Part shown: positions 42,403 to 53,545 of the stretch, in pieces
Position numbering within the stretch: the stretch's first letter is position 1
Layout: every line of letters starts with the position of its first letter
NCBI GenBank assembly: GCA_008729055.1
Contig: SDUX01000002.1
Coordinates: 6,053,485-6,117,484 of the forward strand
Reading direction: 5' to 3'
Source: Pyropia haitanensis
Taxonomy: Eukaryota > Rhodophyta > Bangiophyceae > Bangiales > Bangiaceae
Length of the DNA: 64,000 nucleotides
Made by a program: the position numbers and the translations under genes
Notes under the pieces: generated by a model
Databases searched by the model: none
What the model saw: the letters and a program-made list of their open reading frames with translations, nothing else
Told to the model about the DNA's origin: nothing

Positions 42403-43310
42403 CTACTCCACCGCCTCAATGTGGCCCTTCTCCGATACGTACACGCCGTCCAGGAACTTGCGGATGTCCTTGCGCCTCACCAGACAGCTCTGGTGCACAG
42501 ACGCGGCCGACTGCGACACGTTATCCAGGTCGCTGCCCTCCACAACGAGCTCGTCCTTCACCTTCTCCGAGCGGTAGCACGTCACGCCGCTGAGCATTTC
42601 GACGCGACGCACGCGCTTCTCACCCAGGAAATTGCGGAGCTCCACCGCCTTGCCGTCGTCCGTCACAGACCCGTTGATGGGGAAATGGGCGTAAACAAAG
42701 CGGAGCTTGTAACGGAAGCCACGCGTCACGCCCGTGATCAAGTTCTCCAACATGGACTTGGCCGTGTTAATCTGCGCCAGCTGCTTCCGGTGGCCATGCC
42801 ACACGTCAATGCGCACGCGCCGGCCGTCGTCGACCTTCACCATCTCCATGTTGAGGTGGCGAACGATGCGGATCAGGCTGCCGCGTGGCCCAGTCACGCG
42901 CACCTTGCGGGCCTTGATCTCAACGGTCACTACCACACGGATATCAGGGTCAAGCCAACGAGCGCGCAGCGGCAGCAGTACAAGGCATGCAGCACAAGTT
43001 GCAGGGTCATGGCGGCAACATGAGTCCACCAGCCACAAAAGCAGCCGCAGCAGCGTCCCGAGCGATCGTATAGTTGAACATAGCCGACCGATGGCATCAG
43101 AAACAAAAAAAGCAGCCAGAGGTAACAGAAAACATACATATGTCAGATGACACCCCTATCTTCAGCCGTACATACGCGCCGCCCGCAGCGTCCCCGCCGC
43201 GGGTGCAACAACTCGCGAGGCATCCCAGGAGGCACCCCCTCCAAAGCAGAACTACTGAACATACCACCCTCCGGGACCGTCACATAGGCCTGGGACAGCA
43301 GGGACTTCAT
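42403..43310 (-). CDS. RPL9: 60S ribosomal protein L9 (uL6), two exons
   Basis: Exon 1 is 43310-43265 (46 nt), intron 43264-42930 (gtatgt...gtggtag, 335 nt), exon 2 42929-42403. Splicing within a Val codon gives 190 residues, the normal length of eukaryotic uL6. The protein starts MKSLLSQAYVTVPEG and continues VTVEIKARKVRVTGPRGSL, matching the first uL6 domain. The second domain holds the LITGVTRGFRYKLRFVYAHF block and ends DIRKFLDGVYVSEKG. uL6 sits near the GTPase-associated region and sarcin-ricin loop of the 60S subunit. The exon-2 frame runs upstream into the intron, but only the spliced product has the conserved N-terminus. Confidence 0.93.
42930..43264 (-). other. Intron of the uL6 gene
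   Basis: Donor GGTG|GTATGT, acceptor GTGTGGTAG|TG. Lower GC than the exons. No snoRNA box pair was recognised inside it, though ribosomal-protein introns often host snoRNAs. Confidence 0.85.
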
Positions 43311-44290
43311 GGCGGCGACGTGGTCGTGACCTGCAGCAGTCTGCCCGTCGGCCTGACGGAGGGGACGACGTCGATGGGCGGCAGCGCGACGGAGACGGTG
43401 TTGCGATCGCCGACGGACACCACAGCGCCTGGCCAATCCCGGCCGATCGGACTTCCGGTTCGGGGACGGACGGCTCGATGCTGGTCCACATCCGGCCACC
43501 AATCCAGCTTCCAATTCTTGCCGCAATAGAATTGAAAGGCATTCATCCGGCCATCTGGGAGGGACAGAATGTCCTCAGTCAGAGTAGCAAGTCCATTGAC
43601 AAAAGTGCGCAATCATCACCCGTATCGGAATTTCTTGTCAGTCGCAGTTGGGCGGTGTCTGATTGTCACGGCGTACAGTGTGGAGTTGTCGTCGCCAGCC
43701 GAGCTGTACGTGCCCCGCGCGGGCTTGCAAGCAGCTCGGCAATCGCCTGACCCTTGCCACGCACACCCCGCAGGCGAAGCGGCGACAGGCCAAGAAACGG
43801 CTGCGCCTGCCCCCGCTCGCAGCTGTCTGGCGGCCCCCCCGGCGGCTGCTGGCGGGAGCCGCTCGCGCCACGGGGTCGCGTCCCAAGCAGAGGGTGCCGC
43901 GGCTTGCACCGCCCAGCTCCGCTCCTCGTACGCGGACCGCGCGGTGTGGTTACGGACGCGTCTTCGCCCCGCCCACTCCCCCCCCGCCCGCCTGCCCACG
44001 CGGCCACGGTGCCGTGACGACCGCCTCTGTCGTCGGCCGCCGCCCTTGCCGTCCCTGCGGCGGCCGGTTCGGTCGCTGCGCGGGCTCCCGTTTGGCGTTT
44101 GTCACTGCGGTGACGCTGTGCGTTGCGGGTACCGGCTCTTTTTGCCGAGAGGGCTCCCCTCCCGAGTGGGCGTCACGTGGTGCTCCCACCTCCCGCTCTC
44201 TGGTCTCGTCGGCGCGTGGCCGCTTGTGGCGGTTGGGTCCGGCGCGCCCCTGTCTTTCCCCCCCCGCGGCTTCCCCACCTGTTTGCTGTC
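43311..44290. other. Divergent promoter region
   Basis: Between the divergent uL6 and four-TM genes. The left half has moderate GC and the right half is GC-rich. No TATA box or supported gene; open frames here are composition artefacts. Confidence 0.4.
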
Positions 44291-44845
44291 ATGGCGCTTC
44301 AAATGCTGTCTCAGAATTCGCGCAACAGCCACCTCACTCCCTATGCGCACATGGTGCTCTCCGAGTGCTTCCTGCTCATCGCGTCCCTCGTCGTCTTTGG
44401 CGGCACCTGGGACTTGTCGGGCACGACGGGGGTGTGCAAGCCCGAGTGTGTGTACGGCATCATCTCCTCCGTCGGCGCCGCGATCATCACGGGCGTGATG
44501 GTGATGGTGCACATTGCGGTAGCGCTCGCCTGGATGGGTAGCCGGCCCATCAGCCTCAAGACCGAGTCCTCGTTCCTCACCCTCCTCTTGGTGTTTTGGA
44601 TCCCGACTGTGAGCAGCCTGTCGGCGGTGCGGGGTGTCATTACGGTGCCCGAGACCGTCCCCCGGCCAGTGGTGCTGCCGACGAGCGGGAGTGGGCTGTT
44701 CTTTTCATGGCTCTACGCGTTTGTGTGTGTGTACGCCAACTGGCAGGCGTACCGCGCGTCCAAGGAGGAGGCGGCGATGGAGGCGGCTAAGGCACGGGCG
44801 GATATGGTACCAGAAGATGAGGAGACGTTTGCCAATTTCTCCTAG
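44291..44845 (+). CDS. Four-transmembrane MARVEL-like protein
   Basis: 184 residues from ATG 44291 (MALQMLSQNSRNSHLTPY). Four hydrophobic helices: about 20-40 (LSECFLLIASLVVFGGTW), 55-82 (IISSVGAAIITGVMVMVHIA), 92-115 (FLTLLLVFWIPTVSSLSAV) and 133-153 (LFFSWLYAFVCVYANWQAY). Between helices 1 and 2 lies a Cys pair, CKPEC. The C-terminal tail is charged (SKEEAAMEAAKARAD...PEDEETF) and probably cytosolic. Size and topology resemble MARVEL/synaptogyrin-type membrane-trafficking proteins, but I cannot show homology by eye. The upstream frame is open but changes to Pro/Arg-rich sequence, so this ATG is the likely start. Confidence 0.75.
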   Translation: MALQMLSQNSRNSHLTPYAHMVLSECFLLIASLVVFGGTWDLSGTTGVCKPECVYGIISSVGAAIITGVMVMVHIAVALAWMGSRPISLKTESSFLTLLLVFWIPTVSSLSAVRGVITVPETVPRPVVLPTSGSGLFFSWLYAFVCVYANWQAYRASKEEAAMEAAKARADMVPEDEETFANFS

Positions 44846-45600
44846 AGGGTCCGAGGGGGAGGCGGGGTCGTGGGGGTCGTGTGGGGGGGGGGGGGGGGGG
44901 AGAGGCAAGGAGAGGGGAGAAATGGGAAGGGGAGGGTGCAGCGGCCAGAACTGCGAGCTGTATCTGTTATCGGGCGCGCCTAAAACACTTATCGAAACGA
45001 CCGTTGCGTGGTCGGATGTGGGAGTGCACATTAGCGTCGTGGTCCAGTGGCCCCTTCGGTCTCCTCGAGAGACACCATTGGTTGGTGAGGCTGACGACTC
45101 GGTGCGACGCCCTGTCTGCAACACGGAAGACGAAAACTGCTTACAATCGAACATGGACCATCGCCCGACGGCAACTGGACGGAAGAGCAGAGCGCGCCAG
45201 CGACGCCGTATGAGAGACAATGACTGCGTAAAGCATGACCAGGAACCACATTCACGAGATGCACAAAATGAAGAACTAAAGGTCCGCCGACGAGAGCGCC
45301 GACCAAGCGGAACAGAAAGCCCATCGAAGAAAAAACACGACGCGATCAATAACACGAGGACACAGGCCAACCCGCGGACGCGCACGTGCAAGAACCGAGC
45401 GGTGGCGAGGGCAAGCCCAATGCCCACCAAATGCAGCGACGGCAACCCTCGCCATCAACCCCAGATGGCAAAACCTAGCGCCCGCCAGCCCCTGACCTCC
45501 CCTTTCCACAATCGAAACCCCAGTCCGCACCGCGCCGCGCCACAGCCGACCGGCCGACCGGGCCGCTGCACGTTGGCCAAGACACGCACGACACACACCC
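44846..45600. other. Convergent 3' flanks
   Basis: Starts with a 17-base G run near 44883-44899, then A-rich, moderate-GC DNA (45180-45450) without a gene. Both neighbouring genes end toward it. Confidence 0.5.
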
Positions 45601-46563
45601 TTAGTCCGTGACCATGGCCATGGCCGTCGCCGGGTAGTTGCGGTAGATCACCTCCTCCGCGTTGCAGTCGCCGTGACCATAGGTGGTAAGAGCCTCAGTG
45701 GGAGCCTTAAAGGCCGCGTTGGTCGTCGCCGAGGGGCCCTGCTGGACCGCCCGGAACTCACCCGCCAGCGCCGCAACACGACGCTGCTCCGCCTGGTACT
45801 TGGCGTGGCCGTCCGTGCAGTACTGGGACACGCGGAAGACGCCACCAGCCGCCGACGGGCGCCGCTTCTGGTCCATGATCGACCGCGCCATGTACTCCTC
45901 AGCCGCCGACGACGGGGTGGCGTAGCGGATGCAGGTGCCGTTGGCCTCGTTGCGGCCAGCCAGGTAGACCGACGCGGACATGGGGTTGTTGCAGAACTGC
46001 ACCTCCTCGTGGTGGCACCCATGCGCAGCGATAATCGCCTTGCGGCGGTTCTGGAACCGCTGGGTGGCCTTCGCAGCCGGGCTCTTCTGGGCAGCCTTGA
46101 ACGCGCTGATGCGGTTAAAGACGCGCTTGAACTCGGCACCGCCGGGGGTGGTCGACTCGGCGCACTTGGTCGTGTACACACCCGACGCAACGGCGGTGCG
46201 CTTGTACACCATGTTGATGCCCTTGGCCATGTACTCGTCCGCCTTGGCGAGCGTCTTCGACGCCCCAGACGCCCTGCCGCAGGTGGACAGGGTGTAGAAG
46301 CCGGCCATGGCCGGAGAGATGGGGTAGTCGATCAGAGACGACGAGCCCGAGCGCTTGTACGACGACAGCTTCCGCGGGCGCGAGTAGTCAATGCCAATCT
46401 TGCCCGGCGACTGGAAGCGGCGCTGGAAGGCGTCCACCATCGTGATCGACGTGGCGGCCTTGGCAGGCGCAGCCACCGGCGCCTTCAGGGCGTTGGCAGT
46501 GAAGGCCGACCCGGTGGTCTTCGTGGTCGGGAACATGCCCGTGACGGCAAACGCGGTAGCCAT
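45601..46563 (-). CDS. Phycoerythrin gamma subunit (phycobilisome rod linker)
   Basis: 320 residues from ATG 46563, no intron. Residues 1-42 are Ala/Thr/Ser-rich and nearly free of acids, a plastid transit peptide; the mature protein probably starts near VDAFQRRFQSPG. The body is an internal duplication: DEYMAKGINM at 109 matches EEYMARSIMD at 222, AFKAAQKSP matches EFRAVQQGP, and HGCHHEEV (181) matches GDCNAEEV (298). Cysteines at 95, 134, 183, 191, 211, 249 and 300 are candidate bilin-attachment sites. Gamma subunits are red-algal proteins that fill the centre of phycoerythrin hexamers, carry bilins and act as linkers in phycobilisome rods on the thylakoid. The nuclear, plastid-targeted coding and the length (about 33 kDa) fit. 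This gene fixes the organism as a phycoerythrin-containing red alga. Confidence 0.9.
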   Translation of the reverse strand: MATAFAVTGMFPTTKTTGSAFTANALKAPVAAPAKAATSITMVDAFQRRFQSPGKIGIDYSRPRKLSSYKRSGSSSLIDYPISPAMAGFYTLSTCGRASGASKTLAKADEYMAKGINMVYKRTAVASGVYTTKCAESTTPGGAEFKRVFNRISAFKAAQKSPAAKATQRFQNRRKAIIAAHGCHHEEVQFCNNPMSASVYLAGRNEANGTCIRYATPSSAAEEYMARSIMDQKRRPSAAGGVFRVSQYCTDGHAKYQAEQRRVAALAGEFRAVQQGPSATTNAAFKAPTEALTTYGHGDCNAEEVIYRNYPATAMAMVTD

Positions 46564-47913
46564 GATGACGGCGGGGGGGGGGGGGAAGGACGGCGACGAC
46601 GCGATGCGGACGCGGGATGGGAGGAGGCAGGGTAGGGGGAAGGACGTGGACAAGCACACGATCCAGACGACACGGGGAGGTAGGGCCGGCCGTGGTCGTG
46701 GAGGTGGGATGGGCAAGTGGCACGGGAGTGCAGGCGGTGCGCGTGCGGCCGGGCGTGCGGTTTCTACCAACGCAGCTCTGCCGCCGGCGCCCCCCGCGGG
46801 AGGTGCAACAAACCCTCAGACACATCCCCCCCCCACTGGGAGCACACGCACGCAGGGGGGGTCCACCGCCACCCCCTCCGCACGCCCCAACGGCACGACA
46901 AAACCCAAACGGCGCCCCCCCGTCACACGCATCTGCGCGTGGGAACCCACGAGAGGCGGCGAGGCCGGGGGGGTGCCCGGCCGGCCAACCACCGGCGCCG
47001 CCGGCGCCGCCTCCCCCCCGCGAGCGCAGCCCTACCGAGGGGCGGCGGAGGGAGGGGGAGGCGCGCCCGGTGGTCTCCCGAGGAGGCGGAACCCGGGGGA
47101 GCGCGGGGGACGACGGCCGGCCGCACTGCAGCTGCCCAGGTCCCGCCGAGGAGCTGCCGCCTCGGGCTGCCGCCAGGAGCGCGCTGCGCTCAGATTGAGC
47201 GGTCGTCCGACGCAGCCCTCTGATCTCCCCCTGTTGAGCTCTGCCGCAGACGCGCCTCCACGCCCCATGAATCAACGATAGTGGCACCCCCTGTTGAACA
47301 CCCTGGGGGCTACTGGACGTCCAATTGAACCAATCGTCGGGACAGTGGGGCGGCTGGGAGACCATCGAGTCATACTTACAGAATGTGACGTTTTCTCATC
47401 ACAGTGTGACAACCCCGATGCCAGGGGAGGGGCCGTCAGGGGGGTACGCGGCGTGAGGGATAGCAAGAAGAACAGAGAATACTAGCTGGCGATGGTGCGG
47501 AGGTCAGCAGGTCTCTGCACACCCGATGCCTGGCTTTGCAGTCCTGGCAATTGGTTCTCTCAGAGCTGTCACGAGAAAACGGCCCAACAGAGCTCTCGGA
47601 GGCACCGCTGGGAGGGGATTTCCCTCGAGGTTGCGGTACCAGACGGCCAGGTAACACGCAGACGGCAAGTCGTGCTCCTTTTCATGATCAGCGACGCGCG
47701 GACCTGCGCTTCATGGCCGGCTAGTTTTTCTCTTCTTCTTGATGCTCTCCTCCACTCGCCATGCGGTGACAGAGTAGGAACTCAGACCACGAACGATAGT
47801 TACCCCCCGCAGAGCCTATCTTCAGACATGAGTCCATGATCTGCTACTACCTCGTCAAGTTACACTTTCTGCCAGTGTCCCATCCGTGTCAGTCGCAGCG
47901 ACCACTCCCGTCG
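46564..47913. other. Gamma-subunit 5' flank and intergenic DNA
   Basis: The first ~70 bp upstream of the gamma gene are CT-rich on its coding strand with a 12-base homopolymer. 46780-47270 is GC-rich; 47280-47880 is of ordinary composition. No TATA box or gene supported. Confidence 0.4.
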
Positions 47914-48288
47914 ATGGCGGCTGCTACAGCCGCGGCCACGCCCGTCAGAGGCGCAGACGCGACCACGCTCGTCCTTGACAGCGGCGACGGCAGCACCTAC
48001 CGACGGAAGGGGGAGCCCATCTCATCGGAGAAAAGCGCGGCTTTCGTCGCTGGTCTGGGGCGCGCGCCGCGGTGCCCTTGGGCGGAACTGGCGCGTTGGC
48101 TGTTGCACGAGGCGCATCCATCCGACTGCGAGTCCCCCCTGGTGTGTCCGTCTGCTCGTCTAGTGAGCTTCATCCGACCAACTGAGCGCTTCCACCTGTA
48201 CTCGTCACAGAGAAATGCATGCAGGCATTGTTATGGGGGTGCGGTGACCGCACCAGAGGTGGCGGCATGCGATGGGCGGGGTGGCTGA
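47914..48288 (+). CDS. Hypothetical small protein
   Basis: 124 codons from ATG 47914 (MAAATAAATPVRGADATTLVL) to 48288. The first ~75 residues have varied composition (LDSGDGSTYRRKGEPISSEKS, WAELARWLLHEAHP), unlike the Arg/Pro shadows common here; the remainder is Cys/Arg-rich and may be intronic. No domain recognised. It could equally be a chance frame. Confidence 0.22.
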   Translation: MAAATAAATPVRGADATTLVLDSGDGSTYRRKGEPISSEKSAAFVAGLGRAPRCPWAELARWLLHEAHPSDCESPLVCPSARLVSFIRPTERFHLYSSQRNACRHCYGGAVTAPEVAACDGRGG

Positions 48289-49664
48289 GGGATGTGGCGA
48301 ACGTGGACAGCCGCTGGGACACCGTCTGAGCGAGGCAGTGCATGGCGACTGGAGGGCATGGAACCGGGAGCCGATGAGTGTGAGCACAGCGGTGCCATGG
48401 AGGGGCTGTGAACGGAAAGACGAGCGTGGCCACACGATTCCGTAGCCTCAAGAGGCAGCCGCGTGACGGGAGCAAAAGAGCCGGGAACAAAAAAAAAACG
48501 GAAGCGCCGGCTGAGACCGCCACCGTCTCGGCGCACTCTGCGCGCTGGCAGGGGCCTGACAGTCTCCGCCTGTCGGGGCACGGACGCGATCCCGACGGGC
48601 CCCTTTGACGTGCGGGCGGTAAAGAGAACAAACAGGCCGCGGTGGACACGGGGAACGGGGCGGGGGACGGCGGCGGACACCAGACGCGCCGACGCCCGCG
48701 TGCTCCTCTCCGCGGCGGACGGCGGCGGCGGCGGCGGCGGGGGCGGCCGCGCCCCATGCGATGCAGACGGGCCGCCGCGCGCCCCGGCCGGCGCACGTCG
48801 CGGTCACGCCGCCCGCACGGGAGATTCCCATTCCGGCACGACCAATTACAGTTACCTCCTCATCATCGCTCCGCTCCCACCCGCAAGTGCCGCCGACAAG
48901 TGTCAGCCGCGGGGGGCGTACACACAAAACCGCCGCGGTGGGCGTGGCCGCCGCTGTTTGCCGCCAATCCTTTTCCACTACGTACTGTGCGTGCGCGACT
49001 ACCCAGCACCGCTGGCGCCCCGGCCGTGCGCGCGTACGGTGCATACAGCACGATACGGCCGCACGGGGGCGGTTGCCCATGCAAACAACAGGACAGCCGC
49101 ACTGTCAAGGGTGGCGCGGCGCCGAGCGGCGACGCCCGCCCCCCCCCCCCCCCCCCCCACACGCCAAGTAGGCGAGCCCGCAACTTGCAATCATCCTCGT
49201 TCTTCCTCGTCAAGCCGGCCGCGCGCGCGCGCGACATCCCGCCGCTGCCAGCACACGCCGCCGCAACGCCCCCCCGCTCGCCGCGCTGTTTCGGCCACGC
49301 CCCCACCCCCCCCCCCTTCCGTGTGCGCAGATCCGCGTTGCCACGCAAGGCGCTTCCTCGTCATACAAGACCCGGCCCCTCCCGCCCCCACCACCTACCT
49401 TTCTATTCTGACGAGGTCGGCCCCCCCCCCCCCCCCCCCCCCCCCCCTCCCCCTCCCCCTCCCCCCTCTCCCACGCCACTACCACCACCACCGCCACCAC
49501 CACGACCACCCCTTTGCACGCACCCCCCCCCCCCCCCCCCACCGCCGTGGCAACGGCCGCTCGGCTGCACTCCATCCGCGCCCGCCGGGCGGGCCGCCGC
49601 CGCCGTCCCTGCTGTGGGGCGCCGCTCGCGCGGGCGCCCGGCCGTGCGCTGGGCGCGGCGGCGC

Positions 49665-49715
<51 letters not shown>

Positions 49716-50587
49716 GGCCGGCGGGGCACGCGTGACCAGGTGGTGGGGCGGGTGCCGCCCGCGGGCGGCCCAGACCCCCGCCGCCGCCCCGCCCGGCCCC
49801 TGCTGGTGCTCGTCGTCGTGGCGGTGGTGGCGCGCCCGACGAGCCGCCCGCCCGACGCCGCCCTCCCCCCCCCCCCCCCCCCCTGCGCTGTACATCGCAC
49901 GCATCTCTCCCCGGCGGTGATTGCCCCTCCCGCCTGCCCACGCTCCGTTTCCCGCACACCTAGCCAGCTACCCCCGGCCGGCCGGCAGGCGCGGCCCTTA
50001 CGGCGACCCGGTGAGTGGGGATTCTCCCCCCCCCCCCCCCCCCTCCCCCCCCCGGCCGCCCGCCCACCCCGACGGACGGCCGGCCGGCGCGGTGCGCGGG
50101 CCGACGCGACGCGCGCGCGCGCGTCTGCTCTCAGCCGCTCCGCGCCCCACGCGCCACGCGTCGCGCGACGGGTGTGGCGGGCGGCCGCGTCACCCCCCCA
50201 CCCCCCCACCCCCCCCCCCCCCCCCCCCCCCTCCTCCCTTCCTCGCATACCCATACGGGTTGGTTGTGTGGCGGTGTGACGCGGGCGCGCGCGCTCCGCG
50301 CTCCTTCCCCCCCCCCCCCCCCCCGCCCCCGGCGGGTCCGTTTGTGACGGCCGACGGCGTCACGGCGTCACGGGCGGGCGCCCTGGGCGGCGGCGGCACC
50401 GGTGGTGGGGGCGGCGGCGGCGGCGGCGGCGGTGGCGCCGTTGGGGAGACGCTCGGCGGCGGCGGCCGGCAGGCGGGGCCCCTCTCAGCGGCCGCCGGCG
50501 CGGGTGGTGGGGGTGCTGCCGCCGCCGGTGGCGCCGGTGCCGCCGTCGGCGGCGGCGGCGGCAGCGGCGCCGCCGCCGCCGCCGGCA

Positions 50588-50637
<50 letters not shown>

Positions 50638-50781
50638 TGGGCGGGCCGCTCGCGGTTGACCCCCCCCTGCCGCCGCTGCCGCCGCTGCCGGCGCTCCCCC
50701 CCCTGCGCTCCCCCCCCCCGGCGCCCCCCCCCTACTACGGGCGCCGCCGGGCGGGTCGTGTGGCGGTCGCCGCCGGCGCCC
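48289..50781. other. GC-rich region with long C tracts
   Basis: Contains a 27-base poly(C) at 49421-49447, C runs at 49140-49158 and 50209-50231, and GGC/GCC arrays at 49671-49714 and 50405-50430. 48300-49100 is less repetitive. No gene is supported, though the left end of the low-complexity gene to the right may extend into it. Confidence 0.4.
49421..49447 (+). repeat. Poly(C) tract, 27 bases
   Basis: Uninterrupted C run followed by CT-rich sequence. Confidence 0.9.
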
Positions 50782-51480
50782 ATGGCGCCGGCCGCGGCGC
50801 TCGCGGCGGGCCCGGCCGCGACGCTCCTGTGGCTGCCGCCGCCGCCGGGGGCGGCCGCGGCGGGGCCGCCGCCGTCGCGGCGGTCGTCGCCGGGGCTCCT
50901 CCCACCCCTCTCCGCCGTTGCGGTCGCGGCGGGCGTGGGCGCGACGGCCACCCCGCGCGGGGGGGCGGCGGCGGCCGTCTGGTGGCGCCGCCCGATGGAC
51001 CCGCCCCGCGAGCGCGAGGACGGCCGCTCGCCGCCGTCGCCGATGGACGCCTTTTTTGGCCGCACCCCGCCGCTGCCGGCGGGCACCCGCACGACCCCGC
51101 CGGCGAGTAGCGCGGGCGTTGGTAGCGTTGCCGGCGTTGGTGTGGGGGGGGGGGTGCGCGTGGTGGGGGTGGGGGTGCGGGGGGTGGGGGTCGCGCCGAC
51201 GGCGGCGGCCATGACGCGATGGCGCTGGCCACGCCGCCGCTGCCGCTGCCGCCGCCGGTGGCGGCGTCGCCGCCGCCGCCCGCGGCGGCACACGCGTCGG
51301 GCTGGCCCGCCGCCGCCCCGCCGTCGACGGCCGGCGGTGGCGGCGGCGGCGACGGCGGGGATGGTGCGCACCGCAGCCCCGACGCCGCCACCGCGCCGCT
51401 GCCGGTCGTGTCGTCGCCGGGCGGGGGGCCGCGGCCGCCCCCCCCGCACCCCGCGAGTGGGGGCCGCCCCTGGACTTGCA

Positions 51481-51526
<46 letters not shown>

Positions 51527-52084
51527 GGCGGCGGCGGCGGCGGCAGCAGCGGCGGGTCCGCCCGCCCCGCGGGCGGCCGCGCCGACGATGGCGTCCGCCG
51601 CCTGTCGCCCGACCACGTGGCGCCCACGGCGGTCACGTGGGCGCCGCCGCCGCCCGCCGCGGTCGGCGCGTGGCCCGCGGCGGGGTCGATGCTGACGCCG
51701 TCGCTGACGGCGGCGGCGGTGGCGGCCGCCGCCGCCGTCGACGGCGTTGGCCGCACGCCCGCCGCGGGCGGCCGCTACGGCGCCGCCGCCGCGGCGGCCG
51801 GCGCTGGGGGGGTGCCCGCCGGCCGCGCGCCGCTGCCGCTGCCGCCGCCCGACGTGGGCGGCGACGGGCGGGTGGTGTGGTGGTCACCGCTGACGGGCCT
51901 GCCGGTGGCGTCCTCGCCGGGTGGGGGAGGGGGGGGAGGGGGCGGGGTTGGGGGGGGGGGGGGGTGGGGCCGGTAGGGGGGGGGTGCTTTGTCACGACCG
52001 CCGCCGGCGGAGGGGGGGGTGGTCCTGTCGGCGCCCATGGAGCTGGGGCTGTTCCCGGCTGGTGGCGGCGACGGCGGCGGCGGC

Positions 52085-52116
<32 letters not shown>

Positions 52117-52412
52117 CGGCGGTGGTGGTGGTGGTGGTGGTGGTGGTGGTGGTGATGGCGGCGGCGGCGAGGGTGGCGAGATGCCCATGGACACGGGCGC
52201 CTCCCCGGCGGCGGCGGGCGCCGTGTACGGCGCCGCCGTGCCGTTCCCTGCGTGGTCGCCGCCGCCGCCGCTGCCGCCGCTGGTCGGCGGTGGCGCCGCC
52301 GACGGCGGCGGCGCGGCCATGTCGCCGGGCGGCGGCTGGGGGGGCGCCGCCGCCATTGGCGACACGCCGCCCCTCTTTGGCGGCCGCCCGTTTCCGTACC
52401 GTGCCGCCGGCA

Positions 52413-52453
<41 letters not shown>

Positions 52454-52579
52454 TTTGGCGGCGGCGGCTTTGGCAGCGGCTACACGCCGCCGCCGGGCGG
52501 CGCGCCGTACCGGGTGGCGGGCGGCGTGCCGGGCGTGACGCCGCCGCTGGGCGGGCTGCTGCCGCGGGGGAGCGGCTGG

Positions 52580-52611
<32 letters not shown>

Positions 52612-52985
52612 GCTGCGGGGGGGGACGGGCTGGACGCCGTCGCCGCCGCTGCCGTCGATGGGCGCGGCCTATGGGGGCGCGTATGGGGACGCTGCCGCCG
52701 CCGGCGGCGGCGGCGGCGGCGGCGGCGCGGCCAGTGTGGGCGGGCCGCCCCCGCCGGCGGCGGGCGCGTATGGCGACCCCGCCGCGCGGTACGGGCCGGC
52801 GGCCGGGGCGGCGGCGGCGGCGCGCCCACACGCGGCGCCCGCGCAGGCACCCCCCCCACACCACGTGGTCGTTGCGCTCGACCCGTCGGCCGCGCATCCG
52901 CCCCCCACCGGCCAGGTGGTCCCCCCCGTGCCGCCGGTTGGCGCGCTCTCCCCCCTGGGCGGCGCCCCCCCCCCCCCCCCCCCCC

Positions 52986-53037
<52 letters not shown>

Positions 53038-53545
53038 GCAGCAGCGGCTCCCCCCCCCCCCCCCGGCGGCGCCCCCCCCCCGGCCTCGGGCCCCCCCCGG
53101 CACGGCGGCGGGGCGCCCCCCCTCGGCGGCGCCCACCCCCGGCGCCGCCTCCGCCGCCGCCTACCGCACGCGGCGGCTGCTGCGCAAGCACGCGCTGACG
53201 GCGACGCTCGGCGCGCTCCCCGGCGGCGCCGCGGCGGTCGCCCGCGCCGAGGCCGCCGCGCAGGCGGCGGGCGACGCGGCGCGCGGCGAGTGGGACGTGG
53301 CCAACGCGGCGGCGGTGGCGGCGGCGGTGGCGGCCAAGGCGGCGGCGCTGGCGCGGGGGGAGGCGGCGCTCAACGAGCGGGAGCGGCTGCGGGTGCTGCT
53401 CAACCGCGGCAGCCGCCGCAACCGGGCGGTCCACGGGGTGGTGCTCGTCGAGCAGCTCGAGCGGGAGATTGCGGCGGCCAAGGCGCGGCAGGGGGGGGGG
53501 GGGGCACCCCCGATGGGGGGAGGGCGCGTCTGGGCCCCCTGCGCA
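50782..53545 (+). CDS. Gly/Pro/Ala-rich protein with C-terminal coiled coil, frame interrupted
   Basis: Coding-like islands succeed one another in changing frames: MAPAAALAAGPAATLLWLP and PMDPPREREDGRSPPSPMDAF (from 50782); HRSPDAATAPLPVVSSPGGG (51370); LSPDHVAPTAVTWAPPPPAA and VVWWSPLTGLPVASSPGGGG (51600-51930); then one frame from 51989 to 53545 with MELGLFPAGGG, MPMDTGASPAAAG and many G-x-T-P-P motifs. The C-terminus is different: RRLLRKHALTATLGALPGG, an Ala-rich helix, then LNERERLRVLLNRGSRRNRAV and LVEQLEREIAAAKARQ, a charged coiled coil. The likely exon ends at GCA|GTGAGT (53545/53546). This could be a disordered nuclear or RNA-binding regulator. The start, the exon structure and the middle Arg-rich part (52985-53070, between C runs) are unreliable. 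Confidence 0.4.
51484..51522 (+). repeat. (GGCGTC)n hexanucleotide array
   Basis: About 6.5 perfect copies of ggcgtc running into GGC repeats; encodes Gly-Val, Ala-Ser or Arg-Arg/Pro depending on frame. Confidence 0.85.
52120..52153 (+). repeat. (GGT)n array
   Basis: About 11 GGT triplets at the end of a GGC array; in the coding frame gives poly-Gly. Confidence 0.85.

Noticed and set aside
42930..43038. N-terminal extension of uL6 from the unspliced frame
   Set aside because: The residues do not match uL6, and a short upstream exon restores the conserved start exactly.
42930..43264. snoRNA in the uL6 intron
   Set aside because: No convincing C/D or H/ACA box pair could be located by eye.
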